From Ephemerocybe angulata (taxonomy: Eukaryota > Basidiomycota > Agaricomycetes > Agaricales > Psathyrellaceae): a stretch of DNA of 64,000 nt. Made by a program: the position numbers and the translations under genes. The notes under the pieces were generated by a model. The model was not told the DNA's origin. It did no database searches and saw nothing but the letters and a program-made list of their open reading frames with translations. Shown here piece after piece: positions 11,557 to 22,900 of the stretch (its first letter is position 1; each line of letters begins with the position of its first letter). Location: positions 496,001 through 560,000 of the forward strand of contig JAACJK010000059.1 of NCBI GenBank assembly GCA_013368325.1, written 5' to 3'.

Positions 11557-13236
11557 ATGTACCGCCATGAAACGCGGCCCTCCGACAGTCGTAGGCCGCC
11601 AAACATGATGTGGCAGACTGGAACGATGCCAATGTATAGTCCAATGTGGACGAACGAAAAGCCATGGCTCCAGCGACTTGGAGGCCAGGCTGTAATGATG
11701 CTGGACGACATGGGTAAAGCCATACTGCGGCAACTGCCTTCCTCCGGGCGCTCGAATAGACCCCTTAGCGCCTCCCCACCCAATAATTCCAGCCTCACAT
11801 TCGTTCTCATGTGCGGGCTGTGGTACACGACCTCCGCGTTATCCTCCAACACTGGCAAAGCCCTCCTGAACCAGTTCCGGTACCCCATCACCCTCACCTT
11901 CGTCCAATTTGGATTTGTCGCCTTCTACTGCATCCTCTTCATGTCACCCCTCGTACGATTCTCCAAGTTCAAGCCGCCTACAAAGCAGATTCTGAAGGCC
12001 ACGTTCCCTATGGGTCTCTTTCAAGTCGGAGGCCACATCTTCTCGAGTATCGCCATCTCCCGAATCCCAGTTAGCACAGTCCACACAATCAAGGTATGTT
12101 GATTATTAGTGTTCCTTTCACTCCATTCGCTTATCGCACCTCCGAAGGCCTTATCTCCTTTGTTCACTGTCGCAGCATACGCTCTATTATTCGGCGTCAG
12201 CTACTCCTCGAAGACATATGTATCCCTCCTCCCCTTGACACTCGGAGTCATGCTGGCGTGCTCCTTCGACATGTCGGCCTCGAACTATATCGGCCTGCTG
12301 TGCGCCTTTGGCTCCGCCCTGGTCTTCGTCAGCTCCAACATCTTCTTCAAAAAGATCATGCCCACCGAATCCGGCGGGATGTCCCAACCATCCCACAAAT
12401 TGGATAAACTCAATCTCCTCCTATACTCCTCCGGAATGGCCTTCATTCTGATGATCCCGATATGGCTATACTACGATCTACCCCTTCTCCTCTCGACGGA
12501 CGCTTCAATTGCAGCAGCCCACATCAAGCCAGGGCATACGCCTACCCATTCTGCGACCTACTATTTCTTCATGAATGGCACAGTTCACTACGCACAAAAC
12601 ATCATTGCATTTGTCATCCTGTCCTCGACATCCCCTGTGACCTACTCCATCGCGTCCTTGATCAAACGAGTCGCCGTCATCTGCATAGCAATCGTTTGGT
12701 TTGCCCAGCCCGTCCACCCGGTCCAAGCTTTCGGGATCATCCTGACCTTTACCGGACTCTACATGTACAACAATGCCAAGGGAGACGTGGCGAAGGGGGA
12801 GAAGAAGATACGTCGCATGGACGCCGCCCGTGATTTCGTGCTACCAACGACGAAGGAGGAATCTCGGGTGTTGTTGGGCACTGATACCCCTCCCGAAGGT
12901 GTTCCGATGCAGTTCTCTTCAAACCATGCATCCGAACGAATTGACCGCTCGCGCGCATACTCTGTATCAGGTCAACAGCGCCATGCCTATCACACCACTC
13001 ATGCTCACCAGAGGCCACCTCCGTCAGCCGGTGTTTACGCCAACAATGCAGATGGAAAATTCAGCGTAGGCAGAATTTCTTCCCCCGTGGACTCATACCC
13101 TTCACCTCCACCTTCAATTGCTTCGCCACCCTCAGAAACGATACCGCTTCCGCAACAAGGAACTTACCATGGCCACCACTATCAACCGCATGGTGGCCCC
13201 TACCAGAGCCAGCATGTCCCGCCTGTTGGCAGTTAG
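11557..13236 (+). CDS. SLY41: Sly41-like triose-phosphate-type transporter
   Basis: Member of the drug/metabolite transporter superfamily with a TPT domain. Yeast Sly41 is an ER protein found as a suppressor of Ypt1 loss. The TPT core starts at about residue 82 with FVLMCGLWYTTSALSSNTGK and LNQFRYPITLTFVQFGFVAF. One intron (about 12094-12147) joins VSTVHTIK to ALSPLFTVAAYALLFGVSYS. Further signatures are SSNIFFKKIM, NIIAFVILSSTSPVTYS, IASLIKRVAVICIAIVWF and GIILTFTGLYMYNNAKG. About nine or ten hydrophobic segments are visible. A 120-residue Ser/Pro/His-rich cytosolic tail follows. Total is about 540 residues. The first ATG is uncertain; other ATGs lie at 11605 and 11626. The substrate is unknown. 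Confidence 0.82.
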
Positions 13237-13512
13237 ACAATGGATATTACTGCTCGTTAGAGATTATTCTACGATGTGTTTATCTCTTTGTATTCTTATT
13301 TATATACGCACCAGAGTAGCAATATTAGAGACGATCTTAATACCGACGATTCAAAGAGTCAAAGCGCGCGGCATTCTGACCGGTGATCTGACGGAGCGCC
13401 GGCCGTGACCGCCGAAATTCTCACGAACCCGCTGCGTTGAAGATCGCCAAAAGTCTCTCATCAACGGGCTCATCGACATCCTCAAGGCCCTTCAAGCAGA
13501 AGACAAGACAAT

Positions 13513-14632
13513 ATGGTCCGTATCCACGCTTCACGACCGTCCGACGAGTGCAGGGCTATCGATTTTGTCCAGAAATCGCTGCTGGATGAGATGGATGCTG
13601 CGAAGTTCATCCAGATGACGCCCCTACGAACTCGGATGGCCCAATCCCTTCAGGCGCTAACAATTTATTCTACAGGCACGGGGACCCAAAAAGCACTTGA
13701 AGAGGCTCGCTGCGCCTTCGTCATGGATGTTGGACAAGCTTGGCGGTACCTACGTACGTTTTGTGCTATAGGTCAAACTTGCAGGGTATTCACAAGAGTG
13801 GAATATAGGCCCCCCGTCCCTCCCCCGGTCCCCATAAGCTCCGCGAATCCCTCCCCCTCAGCATCTTCCTCCGCAACCGCCTGAAGTACGCCCTTACTGG
13901 CCGTGAAGTCACCGCCATTGTCAAGCAGCGTTTGATCAAAATCGATGGAAAGGTCCGCACCGACCCCACCTACCCCACTGGCTTCCAGGGTGCGTTCGCG
14001 CTGGTATAATGCCTCTGTTTCTGCAATACTGAAGACTTGGCATTTCATAAAGATGTGATCTCCATCGAGAAGTCCGGCGAGCACTTCCGTCTCCTCTACG
14101 ACGTCAAGGGCCGTTTCACCATCCACCGCATCACCCCCGAGGAGGCCTCCTACAAGCTCCTCAAGGTCCGCAAGGTCGCCCTCGGTGCTCGTGGTGTTCC
14201 CCACATCGTCACCCACGACGGTCGCACCATCCGTTACCCCGACCCCCTCATCAAGGTCAACGACACCGTCAAGTTCGAGCTCGAGACTGGAAAGATCACC
14301 GACTTCGTCAAGTTCGATACCGGCAACATCGTCATGATCACCGGTGGTCGTAACATGGGTCGTGCTGGTGTTATTGTGCACAGGGAGAAGCACATTGGAG
14401 GATTCGACATCGTCCACGTTAAGGATTCTCTTGACCGTACCTTCGCCACCCGGTACGCCGTAAAACTTCTCGGGCGTTTAATTCTGGCTTATGTCGCGTT
14501 TCTAGTGTCACCAACATCTTCGTCATCGGTGAGGGCATCAAGCCCTGGATCTCCCTCCCCAAGGGCAAGGGTACCAAGCTCACCATCGCTGAGGAGCGTG
14601 ACGTCAGGAGAAAACGGGCTGCTGCCGAGTAA
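13513..14632 (+). CDS. RPS4: 40S ribosomal protein eS4
   Basis: Small-subunit ribosomal protein with S4 RNA-binding and KOW domains. Joined exons read [20 protein letters not shown], then [79 protein letters not shown], and end [16 protein letters not shown]. Length is about 263 residues, full size. Exon 1 is the ATG alone (13513-13515), then a 160 nt intron to 13675, the longest in the gene. Later introns fall after GGTY, within the codon after TGFQ, and within the Arg codon after TFAT. Codon use is strongly C-ending (GTC, AAG, CTC, ACC), as expected of a highly expressed gene. Confidence 0.96.
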
Positions 14633-14797
14633 ATGCATCCTTCTACTTGACTTAGCATTTTTTCGTGCCTATGATATCTCCTTGTATGCGCCCATGACCG
14701 ATGCCATATTATCTGCCAAAACACTGTATTATGGATTCTCTCAGATCTCGGATGCTTGCAAGGTATAAATAATGAAGTGTGAATTGACGTCCTCGGA

Positions 14798-17207
14798 CTA
14801 CCAGTAATCGAGATGTCGATGTGCAACTTCTTCCTCACCACGCTTCTTCCGCTCCGCCTCCCATTTCGACACCCATTTGGCCATCTTGGCTCGGCTCTTT
14901 TCGCTCCCCACATTCACCGTCGCGATCATCTTCGTCCAACGCAAGGACATGGCAAAGCAAGTCAGCTCGTAGAAAGATGAATGCTCTGAGTACGGGACTG
15001 GATACAGTTGAAGGGTGGAGGTCGATTTGTTGGACGGCTTGAGGTTCTCCAGCGTGAACGTCTTTTGGACCGTACGCGATAGTATGGAGTTCACACTTGG
15101 CAACTGGTCAGTCCCAGACGGTTGGACGTAACTGTGGAACGGTAAGAGATATGGTCGGAGGGAGATAGTGTGGAGACGTACGTCCAACCTGTCGGCCTGA
15201 ACCCGACAACTTTCGAGAATTTGTCCTTGAAGTTATCGAAGTACCCCGGTAACTTGTCGCTGTTGATCATGCCAAGTGGGAGCAGGTGGACCGCTGCATC
15301 TTTGGGGTTCGAGGTGAGGAGGGCGTCGAGCTCGGGGTCTGCTTGACATCGCAGGATGGCTGCCTTGCGTTTGTCACAGTAAACTTTGCTGTTGAGAGCT
15401 TTGGCGACAGCTGGGTTTCTTCAATAGTGAGTAAGGTCGCTTTGAGCTCGAGGTAAAATAAATGCACCTTTAACTATTCGTTCCTTTCCTATCGAGTAGG
15501 TTCTTAAAATCGGGCAAGTAAATATTTTGCGGTCGATGAAATGGGTGTTCGAAGGACTAACCCAACAACAAAAAGTACAGGCTTGGGGGCGTCTTTCACC
15601 TGCTTTGATTCAGTTGGTCCCTTCTCAACTGGGTTCAGCCAGGAGAATACGCCGCTTCGCTTGACGACTGGTGGAGCACCCGAAGCGAGTTTGGAAGCCA
15701 AGTCGGCACATGCAGATATGACCATTGCCTGGGGTGGGAAGGTGTACTGAAAAGACGCGTTAATCGACGAGGTACATAGTGCTCTGCACAAGTAACATAC
15801 CTTCGGGTCTAAGTAAGTCGTATCGAGGTAGACATGGTCTATCTGTTTCCCCCGCACAGCCGGATGAAGAACGTGGCGAGGAGAGGCTCGAAAATCGCCA
15901 CAGTGAAGATATCGAAATGTCCTCGACGAACCGACATGAGAGGACTTGAAGGTGGTATCTCCCGCGTTAACCGTTTGACGGCCCTCGAACAAGAATAGAC
16001 ACGAGCCTGGGCAGTGATTTGCCTCGATTAAGGTGACTTGGACACCTCCACTATCAGGGATTGTAGTCGGTGTGTCCATGGGGAGAGGATGCACCCATTT
16101 CTTGTCGACGGACAGCATGTGGATGATAAGGTTTGCCGTTCCTTGAGAGCAATAGATGGGGCCGCTGGTCCAGGACGAGGAGAGGTTCGTGTAATGATCT
16201 GAGTGTGCGTGGCTGTAAGGAAAAATTGTGAGTGACCTGACGGGATGCAAGAAAGAAGGGCTTTACGTGAGGAAATAACCAGTTACTCCAGGGATTGTGC
16301 CGTACTTAAAGGCATCAACCGCGATGGGCATACCTTGAAGGACTTTATAGAACGGCGCTTTACGACGGTTCGATTTATTCGGGCGGAAGGACTTGTCTTC
16401 CGCAATGTCTGCCTCCTTCCACGCTTGATTCTCTTTGAACCCCGACATGAGGACAGAGTATGCATTGCTGGTTTCTGCTTCTGGTCTGGGGGTCTCCCGA
16501 CTGTCGTCCACATCCTCTGGAGATTCTATATCCTCCATCATGGCTTGAGGGACCTGGCTTTCTTCATCCTCGCCAATGTGGGTGGGTTCCTCGAACTCGT
16601 CATCTCCTGTTTCCCATGGCCCGACTGTAAGGTCAATATCGGCCTTGCAGTTGCGTGAACTTGACCCTAGACAAAGTGCAGGTTCGGAGGTGGAGGGAGC
16701 TGGATTGGAGCAATCAGAGTCGCGTTGGAGGGGAGTGGGATGCGGTCTAGAGGGTCCTGCAACTGGATCCTTAACTTCCTCGAGGGAATCCCGCGTCTCC
16801 GTTAGAAGAAAGGGATCCCCGAAGAACAACCCTGAGCCAGCGCCGGATGGTCCCACTCGGTAGTTCCATTCGTCCCCAGTATTGGTGGCATCCTCAACAT
16901 CCTCAACCTTCACAGATGAAGAAGAGGCAGTGAGGTTCGCTGGTCCAGCCGGAGAAAACCTCCGGCGCTTCACTGGTCCATTGGTATATGCGACGACTTC
17001 GACTTCGAACTCTGAATCAGAGTCGATGACGATTATATCGGCCTGTTTTGGTGGGGGCAGCTTCCGCTTCGTCGCATCTTGTCGCGCTTTGCCTTTCTGC
17101 GCGCTCGCTTTGGCAGCTGGCCTGGGGTTGAAGAAGTCTAATAGCGTCACTGATGTTTGGGAGGTACCCGAGGAGGATGGCTTGCTTGTTTTCTTCTTCT
17201 GCTTCAT
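14798..17207 (-). CDS. PSO2: DNA cross-link repair nuclease SNM1/PSO2
   Basis: Nuclear 5' exonuclease of the metallo-beta-lactamase/beta-CASP family that processes interstrand cross-links. The first ~300 residues are disordered, rich in Ser, Asp and Glu, with basic patches (PVKRRRFSP) that may be nuclear signals. The catalytic domain starts at GYFLT, joined by an intron to the metal-binding motif HAHSDHYTNL. Then come LIEANHCPGSCLFLFEG, FRYLHCGDFRASP and DHVYLDTTYLDP, the remaining metal-ligand motifs. The beta-CASP part includes the segment around KRSGVFSW, HLLPLGMINSDKL, a conserved YSEHSSFYEL (His of motif C) and the end RHLDYW. Length is about 720 residues. A PCNA-binding-like element (SVTLLDFF) sits near residue 20. 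Confidence 0.9.
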
Positions 17208-17665
17208 GCTTTACGCGCCCGAGACGTTGAGGTCGCGATATAAGGCGCAATAAACGATCAGGGTAGGGTGGGGTTATATTGAAGGATGTAGGGGATGGAA
17301 GCTTTGAAGAGCGTTTCTACTAGTACTTTCAAGTTTCCATGTTGTTTGTCGCAACCACGTGCTCGATCTTTGACATCACTGTGAAATAGGGGCTTTTGCA
17401 GCTTCCGGTCTTCCCCAACGCCCAACAAAACTTATCTATCCCTGTCATCTCCTGGCTCTTGAAGGCTATCTATTTCAAGTCCGGGACACCATGCGTATCT
17501 CTAGAAATTTCTGCCGGTATCAGATCTTGACTGTACATTCGAGTCAGGCGCCTACATCATATCACACGCGCATGGCACGGTGTGCATACCTCCCGTGGGG
17601 CTCTGGACTTTGAGTTGGTGCTTAAAAGGACCTTGCGATTGCACCATCTGATACCTCTAACCATC
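17208..17665. promoter_or_regulatory. Divergent promoter region PSO2/aminotransferase
   Basis: The 458 bp between the two divergent start codons holds both promoters. No coding frame is supported. An in-frame ATG at 17582 could extend the aminotransferase by 28 residues. Confidence 0.4.
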
Positions 17666-19614
17666 ATGTCTGCACTCGCGACCCCCAACCAAGTCCAGAA
17701 TGAACCATCCACCACTAAGGAGCCTACCTACATTCTTCATCGTACTCCTTGGCAACCCCCTGTCGCGGTCTCAGGCGAAGGGTCGTACATCGTCCTCGAA
17801 GATGGAACGAGACTTCTCGATGCTGTAGGAGGTGCTGCAGTAGCATGCATCGGCAACAGCCATCCCAAAGTCATTCGGGCGATTAAGAACCAACTTGACG
17901 CAATCCCCTGTACGTACGATATTGCTGGCCATGGTATCGGTGCTCAATGAGAATTAACGGTGCCAAATTATGCAGATGTATACAATATGCAACTAGCTAA
18001 CAAGCCTGCAGAAGCTCTTGCCAAGAAGCTTGTAGATGGGAGCGATGGTGCATTTTCTCTCGTTGGATTCGCATCTGGCGGTGGGTTGTTGCAGTTCAAC
18101 GAGAGCATTCGATTGTAGCTCATCGTCGCGGTCCACTTGCTTTCCAAAGGTTCCGAAGCCATGGAAGGTGTCCTGAAATTGGCACGTCAGGTACGGCATG
18201 CTTCCCGCATATGCCCTTGTGACCATTCTGAGGTTGACAATCCGTGTAGTATTATACGGAAATTAACCAGCCCCAGCGGACGAACTTCATCGCAAGGCAA
18301 TTGTCATTTCACGGCAATACGCTTGGAACCTTATCGCTTGCCTACCACCCTGCTCGAAGGGCGCCGTATCTCTCTCTTTTGGATGAACACAACTTCCACC
18401 ATGTCTCCCCTGCTTATGCTCGTCGATTCCAAGGCGTTAACGAAACAGAGGAGGAGTATGTTGAACGACTCCGTCAGGAATTGGAGGACAAGTTCATCGC
18501 GCTGGGACCTGACACGGTCATTGGATGTGAGTCTTAGTAAGTATGTTTTATCTATTGTCCTCAATATTTGCCAGTTGTTGCAGAGACAGTGGTTGGAGCG
18601 ACGACTGGGGTTGTAGCGGCGCCAAAAGGCTACTTTAGAGGCATGTTGCCCGTCATCATAGATTCCGGACATTAAACCTAACCTCAGCATTTGCTACCGT
18701 TTGCTGCTACATAGCGATGAAGAGCGTGTGCGTTAAATATGGGGCACTTTTCATTTTAGATGAAGTGATGAGCGGTATGGGGCGCATGGGTACGCTTCAC
18801 GCCTGGCAGAGTCTCGGTGATGGAGCAGCGGTTCGTATTGCTTCATAGTAGATGTGATCATGGCGTTGACGATATCTTATAGCCTGATCTTCAAGCGGTC
18901 GCCAAAGGCCTTGGTGGAGGGTACGGGATTATAGTACTCTTTGACATGATGTCCATTAATCAGCCCTTCCATAGATATGCATCCATCGGAGCCGTTCTAA
19001 TCTCTCCCAAGGTTGCAGACGGCATCAACGCTCAGTCAGGACTCTGGAAACACGGTCACACCTACCAGGCAAGCGGATGCCCCTCTGAATCAAGCTTCAT
19101 TCTAACAGGGGAGCTAGGGCAATCCTCTGGCTTGTGCTGCGGCTCTCGCAGTCCAAGAGATCATAGAAGAGGAAAACTTGCTGGAAAACATCCGCGTGCA
19201 GGGGGCATACCTCGGTACGCACTTCGGCTGCAATATACTCCCTCCTCAATTGACGCCCATCCCTTCTCAGGCGACCTCCTAAAGGAACGCTTGACAGGCC
19301 CGAACTCCCTGGCTGCGCCATTCACTTTTGATATCCGCGGAGCTGGGGGCTTCTGGGGCGTCGAGTTTGATTTTGAACAGGCCCCTGCGTCATTGGATTT
19401 TAGGGGACAGTCGTTCGGAATCGCGGTCCAGGCTAAGGCGCTTCTTAATGGCCTTGTAATAATGGGCTTCAGCGGGGGCTCGTCCCTCGATGGGTTGAAA
19501 GGTGATCACATCATCCTCGCTCCAGCATACAACATCAAGAAGGAAGAAGTCGAAAACATTGTGGATTTACTTGTGAGGAGTGTAGAAGAGGTCCTGCGAG
19601 ACTCGGGATTGTAG
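17666..19614 (+). CDS. Class III PLP-dependent aminotransferase
   Basis: Fold-type I aminotransferase of the ornithine/4-aminobutyrate group. The substrate cannot be told from sequence. Motifs in order: [86 protein letters not shown] (Asp contacting the PLP ring nitrogen), [18 protein letters not shown] (Schiff-base Lys), [20 protein letters not shown], and the C-terminal [19 protein letters not shown]. Length is about 450 residues. The ATG at 17666 gives the usual N-terminus; an upstream in-frame ATG at 17582 would add a basic, hydrophobic 28-residue leader that could be a targeting signal. About eight introns are needed, and two appear to use GC donors (18641 and 19069). No frame break is left after joining. 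Confidence 0.87.
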
Positions 19615-19966
19615 TATGAACAGGGGTCCTGACCGAAGCATTTACAATCGGGATTAAGGAGGAAAGGTAGCGATAGAAGAGAAATTCGTCGTACAGTACC
19701 AATAAAAATGCTAAAGTGTGTATTTTTGGAGTTTCGAAGGAACGATGCTGCAGGAGAGAGTGGAGAGAGTTGAGGCGAGCCACGGAATCCGAGTCACTCC
19801 CAAATCGGCGCCACTGAGGCTTACATAACGATTGCTTTAGGGCAACTCTAGGGAGGTCAAACCCGGCTCTTTGGCTTGAACCCTTTCCACGACCTTGACT
19901 GCCGTCCTCGACCCACTTATTCCTCCAGTACACAACCCAGTATCGATGGCTGGGTGCATGCTCTAA

Positions 19967-22900
19967 ATGGATTTAGAACCAATCCATCTTTCAGAAGCCG
20001 CAAGCGCCAGTACATCTACTACACAGCACAACCAGCAAGGCCCGCTCGAATTGTCTGCCAGTACCGATACAAGGACCCTTCGGTCCAGCACTAGAGTCAA
20101 GTCCGCCAAGCAGAAATCAAGCTCGAAGAGCAAAGGAAAGGAACCGGAGGCGACCGCCACAGACGACCAACCCACCACCGAACTCCCCATCTCCCACAAC
20201 ACCCGCGCCGCCACCTCTTCGAGCAAAGTGAAACGCCCCCGCGATAACACAACAGCTAAAGGAAAGGGCAGGGAAACTCACCAGGAGTCATCCACACGCT
20301 CCAATAAGAGGTGAATTACTAACAAAGCCTATCCGTCACGCCCCTCTAACATCAGATGCACAGGACCACTCGAAACACCGTTCCTGTTGCTACCGCTCTC
20401 ACTATCAACGAACCGACCCCCGATTTGAAGGGAAAGAAACGCGCCGCCCCAGATCCAGAAGAAGAGGACGTCTTAGGCCCCTCGACCAAGCGCTCCAGGA
20501 CATCCGCTTATTCTCTACGCTCTTCTACACATTCCGCAGCTATGCCCCCCCGGAAAACGAGGTAAGCATGCGGACATACACCAAAAAGCTGATAACTGAT
20601 TCATCTCTAATCACAGAGGAAGTTCCAGCACCAAGAGCAAGGCCGCCCTCAAATCCAAGATCGCGGCGGCCAGTTCCTCCCATCTGGAGGATGACGATAT
20701 CGAAATGCGCGACGGAGACTATCACGAAGAGGATGATTCAGACTTTGACGATGCTGGTCATACACATGGGAGCAGTGGCTTAGATGAGGAGAACGAGGTG
20801 AAGAGAGCAGAAGGGGATGACAACCACGACGATGTTGACGAAGACGACGACGATGGGGATGACGATGAAATGCACGCCAATCCCCACTCTGGTACCTCGG
20901 GGAATACTCAACCGCCACCCATGCCCCCGCCACCGGCTGGTATTGACGAGGCAGCCGCCATGGCGATCTTTGGTGACTATCGCCAGTTTGGCTCGTACAT
21001 GATGTCGTTGTCGTCGCGCCTCAAGACTATGCTCACTAACATCAAGTCAACTGCGGATCCCACCACTCGTCTCTTGACACTGCAGGAACTGAGCGAGCTG
21101 CTTAGTATCAGTACGGAGGACACCCTTGCCGGCTCTTTCCCAGTTGAATCCTTCGTGAGGGAGCTGGTTCGTATCCTAGGTGGAAAGGGAAATAGCGAAG
21201 AAGAAGACGATGATGGAGATGACGATGGTGGAGAGCATGACGAAGACGCGCAGCTTGCTGCAGCGTTGGCCATGAGCACTGGTGGCCAATATCAAGGCGA
21301 TGAGAACCCTGAGGCACAAGTCTTGGCATGTCGGTGTCTGGCTAACCTGATGGAAGCCCTGCCCGGTGTTGCGCACACTGTTGTCTACCACGGGGCAATC
21401 CCTGTTCTTTGCAGCAAGCTGATTGAGATATCGTATATTGACCTCGCGGAGCAGACTTTGAGTGTAAGCATCTTCTCATCCTAGAAGAGCCGAGTCACAC
21501 TCAAAACATTTTCTTTCTCTTAGACCTTGGAGAAGATTTCGGAAGAGTTCCCGAGTGCTATTGTGAGAGAAGGTGGCCTCGCGGCCCTGCTCAATTACCT
21601 CGACTTCTTCTCGATCGCTGTGCAGAGAACGGCCCTTCAGGCTGCTGCCAACTGCTGCCGTGGTGTGTCCTCTGAACACTTCCCAATGATTCGGGAGGTC
21701 TGGCCGATCATTAGGAACTGCCTCTCGTACTCTGACCAGCGTCTGGTCGAATTCGCATGTCTCTGTGTGATTCGGGTTATCGACTCGTATCATCGGGCTT
21801 CCACTGAGAACCTGGAGTCTTTGGTCGATACACCGCTGATCCGCGCTGTGAACCATCTATTGCTTCCGGCTGGAGGCTCTCCGGTGGTGGCATCGAATAC
21901 ATACACCCTTCTTTTGCGTGCGTTGGCCACGTCTGCTCGGGCTAGTCCGATGATCGCGCTGGCTTTACTTGAAGCCGACGTAGTCGACACCCTCTATCAA
22001 ATCCTTACGGGGGTTTTGCCTTCAGCAACCAACAGCGGGAACGAACAAGGGGATGGCATTGGTGGTCAGGGATTGGGAGGAGGACTTGCGGACATGACGG
22101 TGATGGAGAACCTGGCACATCGTCCCAAAGATCAGGTAGAGGAGGCCCTCAGTCTCGTATCAGAGTTGCTACCGCCCCTGCCTAAAGGTATGGCTGCTTC
22201 ACTCGCATGGTTGATGACTTGCTGTCCCTAACGCGAATTTCTAGATGGCGTCTTTGATCACAAGGCTTACACGGAGAAATCCCTTGCGCGCCTCGTCAAA
22301 GCGAAGGCTAAGGCGGAGAGAGCAGCGGCGAGGCAATCCAACCAAGGAACTGGTACATCTACTCCTGTTGTCGAAGCTGTACCAGTCGCTGTTCCAGCGG
22401 ATCTAGAAGGAAGAGCAACACCTGTTGAGTCGCAGACCCAGGATAGCATTGTTCAAGAATCAGACGATACGACTCCAGCACCACCGCAGACTCAACCTCC
22501 TGTCGACCGCGCTGAATTGTTGCGAGCTAACTCTGAGGTTGTAGGCCGCTTCATGACGTTGCTGATCCCCATTCTTGTCGATGTATACGCTGCCAGCGTC
22601 ATAATTGCCGTTCGAGTGAAGACATTGAACGGATTGCTCAAGGCAGTGTCTTTCCTCGATGCGGAAGGTATCCAGAAGGTCCTCAAAGTAGGTTGTTTCT
22701 CATTCCTACATTTCTCGCTGCTGACATCGTTGTTGCAGTTCGTGCCCATCGCCACTTTTGCATCTTCCATCCTGTCTTCTCGAGACCACCCGTCCCTTGT
22801 CATCGGCGCGCTGCAACTTGTCGATCTCCTTCTCTCGAAAGCAGCCACAGTCTACCAACCTGCCTTCAGACGCGAAGGCGTCTTCCACGAAGTCGAGTCT

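Noticed and set aside
13773..14417. 214-codon minus-strand frame rich in Val, Asp and Gly
   Set aside because: It is exactly antisense to the RPS4 exons and its composition reflects the C-ending codons of that gene.
20705..20900. Acidic repeat region as a separate gene or satellite
   Set aside because: It is continuous with the UFD4 frame and such acidic runs are usual in this family.
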